Positions 26,468 through 39,219 of a DNA stretch of 64,000 bases are shown here, piece by piece. A program made the translations under genes and the position numbers. This DNA is from Musa acuminata AAA Group (Eukaryota > Streptophyta > Magnoliopsida > Zingiberales > Musaceae), in the NCBI RefSeq assembly GCF_036884655.1, contig NC_088342.1, forward strand, positions 37,974,001 through 38,038,000, written 5' to 3'. The notes below the pieces were generated by a model. It saw nothing but the letters and a program-made list of their open reading frames with translations, was not told the DNA's origin and searched no databases. Every line of letters starts with the position of its first letter. The first letter of the stretch is position 1.

Positions 26468-26480
26468 TGGTATTAGAATC
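26468..26480 (+). other. Degenerate primer-binding site of element A
   Basis: TGGTATTAGAATC lies three bases inside the 5' LTR. It matches the initiator tRNA-Met complement TGGTATCAGAGC used by most plant copia elements, with a few substitutions. Confidence 0.75.
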
Positions 26481-28515
26481 AAGTTTCTTAAAATCAAATA
26501 CCTTATATCTATTGGTTTTTAATTTACGATGCTCGAATGATCCACATATATTATCGATATATCTTTCTATTTGATTTGTCCTATCAATACTTGCGGACGA
26601 CACAAGGTTTCTTGTATTAGATCAATGGACCACCGTCGATAGCTTGCTGTCGACGATAGTATTATTTAGGGCCACAATCTTCGATAATCGCCAACCTTGT
26701 AGTGACTATATTGGTTGCATAGTGTAACTGCATACGATGCTTATAGTAGCAATATTGCGAATGACAATCACGGTGGTTGCACAGCACCATTGCCGATGGC
26801 AATTACAGCGACTGCAATAGCACTACTGTGTGCACTCGCTACGGTGGTTGCAACAATGTCGTTGCAGTTGCAATGACATCTATTGGTCGTGGCCGGTTGC
26901 ACTAAGTGATACATGTGCACTGTGGCAGCAGGCGACAACTATGTATCACGTTGGTCGTATAGGCGATGATCGCATACCTTAGTGACCATGCAAGTAATGG
27001 TCATGCATCACAGCAACCATGCAAGCATTGGCCATACAAGTAGCGGTTGCATGCCTCATGCAGTAAAGGAATTAGGGTTCTGATTTTAAAAATTATAGTT
27101 TTACCCTTATAAATCTTATTAATTCCATTTGACATCCTTCTAATAATTCTACCATTTAGAAATTCTATAATTTTGCTTATATCTTATTAATAAAATTATA
27201 GTTTTATCCCTAGAAAATTAAGAATTTTTAATTTATATCCTCGATCATAAAGTTGACCAATATGATTTATTTGTAATTAAATATTATCATTGAATCTGAT
27301 CATGACTATATTTTGACTACTTGATTGTATTTAGTTTCGATCAATCATTAAATTTAGGAAAAAAATCAAATTTTTGGTTAATTTTGATTTTAATCATTTT
27401 TTATTTATGACTTACTTAATTGGACTAATATTTAGCCTAATTCTAGGCTTGCCAAATTAAATAAAATTGATTGGTCTAATTTAAAATTTTGTACAAAATA
27501 AAAATATAAATTATGTCTTATTTTATACTTCTCTCATATGATATATTTTTGTATATGATAATTAATCTCTAATTATTATTTATGGGCATTTGTTTAGTTA
27601 TTCACATATATATCATTAAAGATTATGAAATTATATATATATTTTTATATAAATATATATTTTATATTTTATCATGATTACAATTATCATTGAGTTTTTG
27701 ATTATATAGATTAGTATTCAATAATTATCATAATTATTATTATATTATTATTGAACTGCTTTGACATAAATTATATTAAATAATATATATAAATATTATT
27801 TGTAACTTATACCCTTAAATTTTATCTGAGTGGTAACTACCAAAATGGCATAAGATAATAGACTTATGAGATATAAATCATAATAAATATTCTTTCACTT
27901 ATAGGGCATTGCTATTTTATATTACTATATTATTTTTATAGTCGCCAAAGTGATCTAAACAAATAATTTATAAAATTATATTAAAAAATTAGTCTTAAAT
28001 GATATTAAGAAAATAATATTCACATTAACACATATAATTAGGAGATCCAGATAATCTCAAATGATAATCTACTTTGAATAATTATGTGATGGGATATGAC
28101 AAAATAATTTTGAATGCAGTTCAAGGTTATATACTCAAAGGTAGTAGTACTATTTCACAATGATGGTATCAATTATCTATAGATAATTTTGAGGAAATAC
28201 TAGAGATATCAATATTTTACCCAAAGATGAAATATGAATTATATCAATAGTTTATCATATCTTTAAAATTATAAATATTAATGTTATTTTATGTTTTACA
28301 GTGATACTTTCTTCCATACACTCTCATGCTTCCAATGTTTATGTACTCTTTAGTTTAAATTATTTAGAATGGTTAGAGCATATGCAATTCATACTAAGTT
28401 TATTAGATCGTAACTTCGCTTACTTATTAAAAGGTATACAGACTTGACTAATAAAAGTACTGTAAAATAAATTAATAAAATAAATATTTGAGAAAAATCT
28501 AATAGACTTAGTTTA
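26481..28515 (+). other. Element A leader and eroded gag start
   Basis: No open frame of note is present. The stretch 26,600-27,060 is less AT-rich and carries many short repeats of ggttgca and gcaatg. The remainder is very AT-rich. By position it is the untranslated leader and lost N-terminal gag of element A. Confidence 0.5.
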
Positions 28516-28776
28516 ATGTTTATAAGAATAACGATTGCAAATAATGTAAAGATTTCATTACCAACTACAACTAGCGCACAAAAATATATAAGGGCCATTA
28601 AAGATAGATTTAAATTTGTTGATAAGTCATTGGCTGATATATTAATAAAAAAACTAACTACGACTCAATTTGTTGATAAGTCAATTGGAGGGATTCAAGA
28701 TCACATCCTCAATATGGCTGATAAGATTGTGAAACTCAAAGCATTAGATATTGATAGGGAATTTACAAATAGTTGA
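28516..28776 (+). pseudogene. Copia gag remnant, first part
   Basis: An 86-codon frame contains QKYIRAIKDRFKFVDKS, TTTQFVDKSIGGIQDHIL and VKLKALDIDREF, the pattern of the copia-type gag domain (UBN2/retrotran_gag). It breaks off where the family normally continues with SFLVHFILNSLP; that segment appears at 38,424. Confidence 0.75.
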
Positions 28777-28891
28777 CACACAATCACCATATGTCATCCA
28801 AGTCATCTGGTTGTATACACAAAGTTTCAAAGCAAAGGAACATAAACTTTTTTTTCATTCATTATAGCAAGGAAGGCAATCATAAAATTCT

Positions 28892-29742
28892 TGTTGAAAA
28901 ATATGGAGCAACATTACATGCATCACAGAAGAATAGAAAACAAAAATTTTAGATTTTCACAAAAAAAATTAGTCTCTTATCATGCAAAGATTTGTGTGCA
29001 AAAACCCATAAAATCGAAAAACTATGCATATAAAAAGATCGTGTTACCTAAGGAGATCGTATATCCTTAAATTCTTGTAGATCTATGAGAGAGGATGAAA
29101 GATATCAACTATTATCTTCTCTAACGGTAATCCACATAGCAAGGGTTGCGAAGACGCTCCTCAAATTATTGCTCAAATTTTCTCGTTGCGTTCACCATAC
29201 AATCAAGAAGGGGTCGGCCCTTTTTTTTGTCCACACGCCCCAAATAAGGGTTGCAGGTTGAGGAGGAGAGGAGAATAGGAGGTGGTAGCCAAAAGGGGTC
29301 TAGCCTATGGCCCTTTGGTTTCCTTATATTTATAGAGACCCCATGTTAACTTAACTATAATAGATCATGCCCTATTAGGTACTAGATCTTCATCAAACTA
29401 CATAAACCTCTTAGATTAGTGGGTCTTTACCCAATAATCTCTATTGGCTCTTATTTGATCTCATCTATAGGATCTAATAATTCAGGGGCTTATTAGACAT
29501 CCAGTAAGATAGGGATTCCAACGAATATCTCATATCTGAACCTCTACTTGTCGCAACACCTACCAAATATGTGTGACCTTCTAGGCCCAATATTAAGCTA
29601 GCCATGAGTCATACCTATCAGAACTCCTTCTGGCTCAATGAATTATTATCTCCATAATAATTGACTTGACTCATCGATTGTAGACATACTAGACCACTAC
29701 GTCGTAGTCCCCAAATGATATAAAGGAATCCAATCTATGTAA
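28892..29742 (-). mobile_element. Inverted LTR piece (element C, 3' half)
   Basis: The reverse complement of this segment matches the 3' half of the LTR at about 36,235-37,055. Shared landmarks include cacaaatctt(t/c)gcatgat, the gaattattatc...ataataattca palindrome and ggattggattcc. It starts TGTTGAAAAATATGG on the plus strand, consistent with an LTR terminus read in reverse. The complementary half is at 37,056-37,865, so one minus-oriented LTR was split by the later element B. Confidence 0.65.
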
Positions 29743-30116
29743 TAGGAATAGGATCTTGATGAGATCACGATAATGAGACCGATTCACCTTAAACACAGAC
29801 CCTAAACAATACTAGTCATAAGTTACTTGAGAGGGACATCGAGATAACTGGACAGACTAGTGTGTTGTATACCCATCCATATAATGGAGGCAACTGGTCT
29901 CATAGTTGCTTGTATGGGGACACTAGGGCTACAATGCAGGTGCTCATTGAAGAATGAGTTAACTGATTGATTCGCTCATGGAATACTGGATGGTTAATAA
30001 TACATTATTGTTAGACAATGATTTCATTATCCCAGTGGTGTACCTAGTCCTTAGACTTGAAACACAAAGAATGTCTTGTATAAGTACTCCACTCTTTGAT
30101 ACCAGACTTATTATTA
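29743..30116 (+). mobile_element. 5' LTR of copia element B, first part
   Basis: It matches 35,558-35,912 in direct orientation (gagagggacatc, aactggacag, ggtctcatag, agtactccactctttgat). The first hundred or so bases of the LTR are missing. It is interrupted at 30,117 by solo LTR D and resumes at 31,614. Confidence 0.65.
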
Positions 30117-31613
30117 TGATTAAGAGCGCGGGGCGGGGGGGGGGGGGGGGTGTGAATTAGTGTAGTGGAAAACTTTCGATATTTTAAAAACCTTATTTCG
30201 ATTGAAGCTGATTCAACGAGAATGATTTCAACTCAATTTGTTTCGGAAGGAATTTGCGCTTGAAGTCTTAAGTAAAAATGCAAGAGAGGACTAAGGTGAT
30301 TTGCAGCAATATAAATCACATAAATGAAAAAACGTAAATTTCATAAAGTCTTCGTAGAAAACCGATCTCGGAAGATATTTTATGTCAAAGCGAATGTAGA
30401 CGTATTTAAAGCACAGTAAAGAGGAGAGGCAGTTTTCTATAAAGAAAAGATGCTCAGAGTAAATGCAAACTGAGATTTTAGAGTGGTTCGGTCAATGTGA
30501 CCTACATCCACTATCGACTTCCTCCTCCGACAAGGTCACCGGCGTCCATTGGAGGCCTTCCTTCAATAGGCGAATGCCAACCATCCTTTTACAGCTTTTC
30601 TCCTTTTGTCGGGCTTAGGAGACAACCCTTACAAGTTTTCACTACTCTCTTAGATGATCTCAACACTTAGAAAGAAGGAGGAAAACTCTAACTTTTACAA
30701 CACTTTAAGGCCTCAAGACTTAAGAGGATTTCAAGAATTCCGTTGCCCTTTCATGCAGGAAATGGTGGGGTTTTTATAGGCCCAACGAGTTCAAAAATGG
30801 AGCCTAAAAGTGTCCATTCCTAGATTTTTCGGGTCCTGGTGGTACCATCACCATTATTGGGTGGTACTACCGCCTGTCATCGGGCACTGGGCGGTACTAC
30901 CGCTCAGTCTGGGTGGTACTACCACCTGACAGTGCTCGAAGACCGAGCTCAAGCGGTACCACCGCTTGACAAGAGACGGTACCACCGTTGGCAGTAATAA
31001 TTGTTAGCGGTACTACCGCCTGACGGGGGCAGTACCACCACCCATAAATCCTAGGAGATCGAGTCTCCCAAGCGGTGCTACTACCGGCCAAGATTTCAGG
31101 GTCCGAATGGGCTATTCCATTTGGCCCAATTTGGGTCTGTTAAGGGCCCAATTGGCCCCTGATTAACTCAGTGGGATCACCTCCCAATCCTAACTTAATT
31201 TATATTCTAACTACGATAATTAAGACATCATTACTGTAATTCGTGTTTCGGTGCGTCAATCGCTTCTTTCGGCAAGCTTCCAGCGAACTTCCGGCTAACA
31301 TCCGATGACCTCTCGGCGAAGCTCTGGCGGACTCCCGACAAGCTCCTAGACTTTGCGATGATCTTCTTGGCGAGTTCCGATGAGCTTCTATGGCAAGCTC
31401 CTGGACTTCTCGGCTAGTTTCCGTAAAACTTCTGACGAACGTCCGGACTTCCGACGAACTCTCGAACTCCCAATGTGATCTTGGTCTTGACTCCGGCATA
31501 ACACCTGCTGCATGTCTTACTACTATCGTAGTTAATCCTACATACTTTTCTTAACATATAAATTAGATCAATAAATGACAATTGACTTCATCATCAAAAT
31601 ATGAGATTCAACA
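30117..31613 (-). mobile_element. Solo LTR (element D), inverted, inside the LTR of element B
   Basis: Read on the minus strand it begins TGTTGAATCTCATATTTTG and ends near CTCTTAATCA, after a C/G run. Both ends resemble the LTR at 33,597-34,696 (TGTTAAATCTCGAGTTTTG; ...CTCTTACTGTCATCACA), so D and E belong to one family. There is no internal coding sequence. The LTR B sequence resumes directly on the right side. It holds two internal repeat arrays (30,838-31,090 and 31,250-31,490). No clean target-site duplication was found. Confidence 0.65.
30133..30151. repeat. Poly-G run at the edge of solo LTR D
   Basis: A G homopolymer of about 18 bp precedes tgtgaattagtg. A C-rich counterpart (caccacccccccct) sits at the same LTR position in element E near 34,668-34,680, so it belongs to the LTR and is not an assembly gap. 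Confidence 0.8.
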
Positions 31614-32062
31614 CTAATATGTTTAGAAGTTCCAAATCTAGCATAGTCGATCATCGCGAGTGATAGTCAATCTTTCGAGGGCTATTGAGTATCGATAGAG
31701 GATCATCAACTCTCAGTATCATAAGAGAAATATCATATGTGTTTTTGCTAAGACAAATCCCTAGTCAACATAATTCAAATTAAGAGAGAAAGAGTTCTCC
31801 GGAAGAATCCGATTAGAGTGAGACTCAAGAAGAAACTGTATGGATCTGATAGCACCATGCTTGACATATGGTCTTTGGGATATTATATGGATGAGGGAGT
31901 ATAGGTACATGGTAACTGAGAACAGATAGGTCCAAAGGATTAGATTCCCCTGTATCATTTGGGGACTACGGTGAAGTAGCTTAATACGTCTGCAGTCGAT
32001 GAGTCGAGTGAATTATTATCTTCATAATAATTCATTGAGCCAAAAGGAGTTCTAACATGTGA
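31614..32062 (+). mobile_element. 5' LTR of copia element B, second part
   Basis: It continues the LTR exactly where the first part stopped and matches 35,913-36,360 (gattatcgatagaggatcatc-type words, gagaaagagttctccgg, ggtacatggtaac). The rest of this LTR and most of the element B interior are missing, replaced by element E. Confidence 0.65.
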
Positions 32063-32065
32063 TAC

Positions 32066-34696
32066 CACTATAACCTAGAAAACCCATGATGAGACTTTTT
32101 CTGGCTTCATTTTTGAAGTCATTTTGGGTCTATAAATACCCCAGATATTTCTACTTGGCTAAGCACAAAATTAAGTTAAAAGAGGGGATAGAATACTTGA
32201 GAAAAATTGAAAACTCTCTTAGGATTTAAAGTCTCTTCCTCCTCAAGTTAGAAGATGAATGCTCAAGGCTTATGACCGGAGATCCAAAATACTTCATAAA
32301 GCTCACTAGCCAAAACAACAAAAGAAATATCATTAGAATTAGAATTATTGGTACCAAAATGATAATTTGAAGTAATGATGATTTGAAACCATGTTTGATG
32401 ATTTAATGATTTAATTATGCATGATGATTTGAAGTAAAATAATTTTTATGATTTATAGTTTATTGATTTTGATTATTTCTATGATGAAATTTACTTTTTT
32501 GGTTTTAAACGATGATGCATGTTTTGATTTGGCGTAAAAAACTTGGGTATGCTTATATAAAATCAAATTACTTAAATTGAAACAAAAAGGGGATAATGCA
32601 TTTTTCTTGAAAATATCTCTAAAGATTTTTTATTTTTTAAAAATCAAAACAAAGTGATTCTCAGTGATGAATGTATCTTACATTATCTCTTGAATTAAGA
32701 AATTAATTTTGATGATTTGATATTTTGAATTTGAATGAGTTTTATCTAGATCATGACCTTAAATTCTCAGAATCATAACTTAAGATTTTCTTTATATGAA
32801 TTAAGATCCCTTACTTTTTATTCTCGAATGATTCTTATATTTTATTAAAGAGAATATTTATCCAAATGAATCATGATTTTTCAGAATTCATGACTTAAAA
32901 TTTCTTTTGAAGATCTATTACTATTTGATTTCATAAGTTTTTTTTATTATTATTTAAGAGGATATTTGTCAAAATGAATCATGTCTTTTAGTATTCACAT
33001 GATCTTTGATATTATCTTTCATAACATGATTTTTATTATGTATAATTGCTTTGTATTCATGAATTGTATATCTCATCACTAAGTTAATTTTTTTTTATAT
33101 ATTTCATGTGATGATTTGATAATTGATGTAAAGGAAAATGAATTACACTATTGTATTATTCCCCTCTTTTTCTTTCTTTTTGATAATGACAAAAGGGTTG
33201 AAAGATAAGCTGAACTTGCAAATCTCTAAAGCTTGCTAGCTTGTATATTCTAAAATGATGCAAAACTTATTATCTTACTAGCTTGTATAATTAAAATTTT
33301 GCTAGTTGCACTTTTCTCATTTTTGTTGATGACAAAGGGGGAGAAAGTATACTGATGATTTGAATCATGCATGATATGATGCTATTTGATGTTTTAAAAT
33401 TATGATTATATATACAATACTCATAATTTTATTATGATGATGTATATGGCATATTTCTTATGATGTGAATCATGATTAAAATTACTTTGACTTGAATTTA
33501 ATTTGAATTCAAGGTTTATTTCAATATGACATATTGATAGGGGGACTTATTTAAACTCCACCATCAATTGATTATTATCATCAAAAAGAGGAAGATTGTT
33601 AAATCTCGAGTTTTGATGATGCAATCAATTGATGAGTTTACGATCTAATCTATGTTTTGAGTGATGCAGGACTAACTTCGATCATAAAAGATAAATCAAT
33701 TAAAACATGAGGAATCAGACGTTGGGCCAGAGTGGAACATGTCAAAACATTGGATGTCATACCGGAGGATCAGTCGATGTATCAATAAAAGGCTTCATGC
33801 CATGAGTTCGGGCATCGGGCTAAAGGATCAGACATTGCGCTAAGGAGATTGGAAGTTGCGGCAGTCAACATGTTAATTGGGCAATACGCCGAAGGAGAGG
33901 ACGATGCATTGAAGGATCAAACGAAGCGCCGAATGAACCAATGACATGTCGGACAATATATGATTTATACTTATAATCGAGTGTCTAGATTGAGTTAGTT
34001 TAGGACTAATTGTGTTAGTTTTGAGATGAAATAATGCCAACTCAATTAGGGACTAATTGAGTCTGAATCAGGGCTAAATTGGGCCTGTTGTTTGGCCCAT
34101 TCAGTGACCTATAGCAGGGTCTGGCGGTGGTACCGCTAGGACCTACAAAACATGGGTGAGACCTTTTATGACTCTATTTTTGAAGTTATTTAACGTCTAT
34201 AGATACTCAAGATATTTTTGCTTGGCTATGCACGAAATTGAGTTGAAAGGGGGAAAGATTACTTGAGAAAAAATAGAAACTCTCATAAGATTTAGAGTCT
34301 CCTCCTCCTAGAGTTAGAAGTTTTCTAAGATGAAAGAGGTATAAAAGAGAGGTGTAAAGGTTCTCTCCTAAGCTTACAAAAGGAGAAAGAGTTGTAAGGG
34401 TAGTTGATCTTCGCCTGTTGAAAAAAGATTTATAGTGGAAGTCAGTGGCCTCGAGTGAAGAGGAATCGAGAGTGGATGTAAGTCACGACGACCAAACTAT
34501 TATAAATCTAATTTGTATTTATTTTAAGCTTTTCATTTTCATTGTAAACTAATTTCTTACTTTTACTATGCTTACGAATGTATTTTTAAGTTAACATCTT
34601 TCTGATATTGGTTTTCATCGAATAAGAAGTTCCAAACCGATGAATTTTTATGTAAGCACTAATTCACCACCCCCCCCTCCTCTTACTGTCATCACA
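32066..34696 (+). mobile_element. Truncated LTR element (E), Sirevirus-like, with 3' LTR 33,597-34,696
   Basis: The 3' LTR begins TGTTAAATCTCGAG at 33,597, right after a purine-rich tract (aaaaagaggaaga), and ends near 34,696 (catcaca). A remnant of the matching 5' LTR lies at about 32,066-32,340 (ctatttttgaagt-type and gaaaactctc words shared with 34,160-34,300). The AT-rich interior has no pol. It has many gatgatttga words and a purine box gacaaagggggagaaag at 33,331-33,347. That box and layout resemble Sirevirus-type copia elements, but this assignment is tentative. Confidence 0.6.
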
Positions 34697-34699
34697 ATT

Positions 34700-35380
34700 C
34701 TAATATGTTTCAGTGATAAGATCTATCATATATGTCATACTATATACCAGGCTTGATATAGCGCATGCTCTGAGTGTCACGAGTAAGTATCAAGCGGATC
34801 CAGGCTTGGAGCACTAAAAAGCAATAAAGTGTATCCTTAAGTACTTAAAGAACTAATGATCTTTTATTGGTATATGAAGGTAGTAGCCTCAGGGTTGAAG
34901 GCTACACGGACTCGAGCTTCCAATCTGATGTCGATGATATATCAATCTAATTTGGGGCATGTGTTCACACTAAATGGAGGAGCAGTATGCTGGAAGAGTT
35001 CCAAGTAAGATATTACTACCGAGTCGATCAAAGAAGTGGAATAAATTGTTGCAACAAAGGCAGCAAAGGAGGGAGTCTAGATAAAGAAGCTCATCATAGA
35101 TCTGGGAGTCATGCCGGGTAGCAAGGAGTCAATTCTCTCATATTGTGACAATAATGTGGCGATTGCTCAAGCGAAGTAACCTATGTCTTATCAAAAGTCT
35201 AATCACGTTTTGAGGAAGTTTCACCTGGTCAAAGAGATCATGACCCAAGTAGATGTAGTAGTGGAAAGAATTCTATCTAAAAATAACATCGCAGATCTAC
35301 TGACAAAAGCATTATCTTATATTATCTTTGAGTATCACAAGGGTCTAATGGGGATCAGACACATAGGTGATTGTCTTTAG
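34700..35380 (+). pseudogene. Copia RNase H remnant of element B
   Basis: Several frames with stops read as the C-terminus of copia pol (YCDNNVAIAQAK, KSNHVLRKFHLVKE, RILSKNNIADLLTKAL). The last 65 codons (35,183-35,380) are open and end before the 3' LTR. In the family this domain carries RNase H activity; here it is fragmentary. Confidence 0.7.
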
Positions 35381-35439
35381 GTCATGTGCGAGATTGCTAG
35401 TCATAGGTGCCCTACAAGCTAATCACATGAGTGATGGCA

Positions 35440-37055
35440 TGTGTGACATAATACACATTCTTTTTTTTATTATATTATTTGATATTTTATCACTTTAAAT
35501 TGCTTGTTGCATATATGCAGATATATATTGTGATATCCATGGATTTGTATAACATGAATCAGATCACGATGAGATCATGATAATGAGACTTATTCACCTT
35601 TAAACACGAAGCCTAAATAATCCTGGTCATAGGTTACTCGAGAGGGACATCAAGATAACTGGACAGATTGGTATGCTGTATATCCATCCAAATATTGGAG
35701 GCAGCTGGTCTCATAGCTGCTTATGTGAGGACACTAGGGCTACAATGTAGATACCTATTGGAGAATAAGTTCACTAATTGATCTGATCACTGAATGATGG
35801 ATGGTTAATACTATCTCATTGTCAACTTTATTATCCCAATGGTATACTTGATCCTTAGAGTTGAGACACTAAAGATGTCTTTTATTAGTACTCCACTCTT
35901 TGATATTAGACTTATAGGTTTGGAAGTTTCAGATCTAACACATCCGATCATCGAGAGTGACAATCAACCATATAGGGCTATTGAGTATTGATAGAGGATC
36001 ATCCGGTCTCGGTATAATAAAAGGAATATCTCATGTGTTCATGCTCAGACAAATCTCTAGTCAGGGTCATTCAGATTGAGAGAGAAAGAGTTCTCCGGGA
36101 AAATCTAATTAGAGCGAGACTTGAGTAGAAATCGTATGAGTCTGACAGCACTATACCGGGTATATGATCTCTGGGATATTAAATAGATGAGAGATTATAG
36201 GTACATGGTAACCGAGGATAGATAGGTCTAAAGGATTGGATTCCTTGTATTATCTAGGTGTTGCGACGTAATAGCCTAGTATGTCCGTAGTAAGATGAGT
36301 CGAGTGAATTATTATCAAGATAATAATTCACTAAGCTAGAAGGAGTTCTGATATGTATTACTTACGACTAGCTCGATATTGGGCCTAGAGGGTCACACAC
36401 ATATGGTAGGCATTGCAACGAGTAGATGTTCACATATGAGATATCCGTCGAAGCCCTTGTCTTATTGGATATCAAATAAGTCATTGATTATTAGATCCTA
36501 TGGATGAGATCTAATAAGAGCCAATAAGAGATTATTGGATAGAGATCCACTAATCTAAGAGGCTTGAGTAGTTGGATGAAGATCCAATACCCAATATGGT
36601 AGGATCCATTAGGGTTAAGTATATAGGGGACCTCTATAAATAGGAGGGAATCAAAGACCAATAAGCTAGAGGCTTCTTGGTTGAGGGAACCAAAGACCAA
36701 TAAGCTAGAGGCTTATTGGTTGTCATCTCCTATTTTTCTCTCCCCTTCTCCTCTTGAGATAACAAGTATAGAGATTTAGGTAGCAATTTGAGGAGCGTCA
36801 TCACAACCCTACCGTGTAGATCACAACTAAAGAGGAGGGCACTTGACCTCCTTCATCCTCTCTTACAGATCGACAGGAATTCAGGGATATACAATCTTCC
36901 TAGGTAAAACACAACTATCTCACATGTGGATTTAAGTTTCACGGGTTTTTGTACACAAATCTTCGCATGATGATGAACATATTTTTGAGAAATTTAGGAT
37001 TTTTATTTTCTGTTCTTATGTTATGCATGCGATGTCACCCCTAGATTTTTCTACA
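35440..37055 (+). repeat. 3' LTR of copia element B
   Basis: About 1.6 kb lies downstream of the RNase H remnant. It starts near tgtgacataatacac and ends ...ctagatttttctaca. It is the longest intact copy of this LTR and is the reference for matching the pieces at 28.9-30.1, 31.6-32.1 and 37.06-37.87 kb. A probable TATA and start region is at about 36,630-36,650 (cctctataaataggaggg). The left limit is uncertain by some tens of bases. Confidence 0.65.
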
Positions 37056-37865
37056 CCTCATCAATCTAATATCCTAAAGACCGTATACCGGGCATGGTGT
37101 TGTTAAGCCTATACGGTTTCTACTTGAGTCTCACTTTAATCAAATTCTCCTAGAGAACTCTTTTTTTCTCAATCCGAATGATTGTGGCCAAAGATTTGTT
37201 TAAGCAAAAACACATGAGATATTTCTCTCATAACATCAAAAGTGGATGATCCTGTATCGACATTTAATAGCCCTCGTAAGGTTGGCTGTCACTCCTGATG
37301 TTCAGTTGTTCTAGATCTGAAACTTCTAGACTTATAAGTTTGGTATCAAAGAGTAGACTACTTATATAGAATATTCTTAGTGTCTCAAGTCTAAGGACCA
37401 GATATATCACCGGGATGATGAAATCACCATGTGACAATGAAACTTCATCAACCATCCAACATTACGTGAGTGGATCAATCAGTGAACTTATTCTCCAATG
37501 AGCACTTACGTGGTATTTCTAGTGTCCCCACACAAGCAGCTTTGAGACCAGCCGCCTCTAGCATATGGATAGGTATACAACACATCAGTCTATCCGATCA
37601 TCTCAATGTCCCTCTCGCGTGACCTATGACTAAGATTATTTATGGTCTATGTTTAAAAGTGAATTGATCTCATTATCATGATCTCAACATGATCTGATTC
37701 CTATTGCATAGATTCATGGACATCACAATACATGCAATAGACAATATAAAATGAGAAAAATATTAAATAAATAATAAGCAAAAAGAGAATATATCATCTT
37801 ACACATGCCATCACCCACGTGATTGGCTTGTAGGGCACCCATAACTAGTAATTTTTCTCTCCCTT
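37056..37865 (-). mobile_element. Inverted LTR piece (element C, 5' half) with adjoining internal tail
   Basis: The reverse complement matches about 35,395-36,190 of element B, including the short stretch upstream of its LTR (gtgccctacaag, atgatggcatgtgt-type words). Together with 28,892-29,742 it makes up one minus-oriented LTR interrupted by element B. No pol sequence continues beyond 37,865. Confidence 0.65.
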
Positions 37866-38420
37866 TATGATAAGAAAAATAATCCTAAACTCCCTTCTCT
37901 TCCTTTATGACAAGGAAGGACATTACATACTTTCTTCTCCTCCTTTAAATTATAAAAACACATCATAAACAGGGAAGGAGAACTCAATCCTTTTAAACTA
38001 TTTGAACCTATATTTGGGAATCTTAGATTACTAACTTGAGAGTTAGAGAGATCGAGGTAGGAAACCCCTCACTGTTGACCACTTGTGCAGGTCCCTAACG
38101 CATCTAAGAAGCACCTCGAGGTGAGGTCGAATGCTCCCAGGCATGGACAAGCTGCACCTCAGGACGACCCCAAGCTCCATTTAATAGATAAGCGGCACCT
38201 CGAGACAATCATAGAACCATCACTGTGAGCCAGCAACACATCGGGAGTCCACCTGCTATCTTAACCCCCTATTCGAGTCACACCATCACCCCCAAGAAAG
38301 CCTCTCGGACGGATCTTCACTTTTGAGACCAAAACATGTCGTGTTGGCTCCCTAGTGAATGACACTAATGCAACAACATTTTAACTCAGGATAAAATATG
38401 ACTTATCATATATGAATGTT
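37866..38420. mobile_element. Unclassified retroelement-like fragment
   Basis: A CT-rich part with repeated cttcctttatgacaagg-type words is followed by a GC-richer part with repeated cacctcgag/cacctcgagg words (38,110-38,210). The composition is that of a plant LTR end, but no partner copy occurs in the window. It separates element C from the resumed gag of element A. Confidence 0.35.
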
Positions 38421-38423
38421 GAT

Positions 38424-38775
38424 GAGTCTTTCCTCGTACAATTTATTCTTAATTCTCTTTCTCTTCAATTTGATCAATTCAAGATTCACTATAATATAAA
38501 TAAGGATAAGTGAAATTTGAATGAGCTAATTAATATATGTGTTCAAGAATAATTAATATTAAGACAAAAAATATCTCATAATGTTCTAACCTTTATTCAA
38601 GAAGCTAGTAAAAAGAAAAAAAGGTTGAAGCGTCATATATCAAATAAATTTATCGAGTCTAGAAATATTAAGTTGACTAATGAAAGGAAAGTTGTCATAG
38701 TAAAATATTTCTTTCATGGTAAGAAAGAACATTCGAAAAGGGACTACATTAAATATAAGGGACACTGGAATTAAA
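38424..38775 (+). pseudogene. Copia gag remnant, second part, with dead zinc knuckle
   Basis: The frame resumes element A's gag (DESFLVQFILNSLSLQFD, LNELINICVQE). The nucleocapsid motif near 38,702-38,750 reads KYFFHGKKEHSKRDY. All three cysteines of the CX2CX4HX4C knuckle are replaced and only the histidine remains. Confidence 0.75.
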
Positions 38776-39219
38776 CATTACAAAATTTTTCTTCTAATAC
38801 ACAGTTGATTATATTCTGATGCTTCAACTTATGTTGCTAATAATATGTAGGGATTTCTTTCGATCAAAAACTAAAAAAATATGAAAGATCCATCATTGTG
38901 GGAAATTCTCTCAAAGTGAAAGTGATATTAGTGGAAACTTATTACCTATGCTTAGAGACGAGTCATTTGATTAGTTAGGATATTGTCTTTCTTTTGGTAA
39001 CGGTAAATTCAATATATTTCATGATTTAAGAAAAATTAGTTTTAAAATTTTGTGTAATGGTTTATATAGAATTAATTTGAATTTTGAGTTTGCAAAGGCA
39101 TTAGTGACCCTACAATCAAATGTTAGCTCGATATATAGTTTCAATAATGAAATTTCTTCTATATTATGACATAAACGATCGTAGCGTATCTCTAAGAAAA
39201 GAATTAAATATTAGTGAAG

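Noticed and set aside
35183..35380. 65-codon open frame as a stand-alone gene
   Set aside because: It is the C-terminal RNase H part of a copia pol, not an independent gene.
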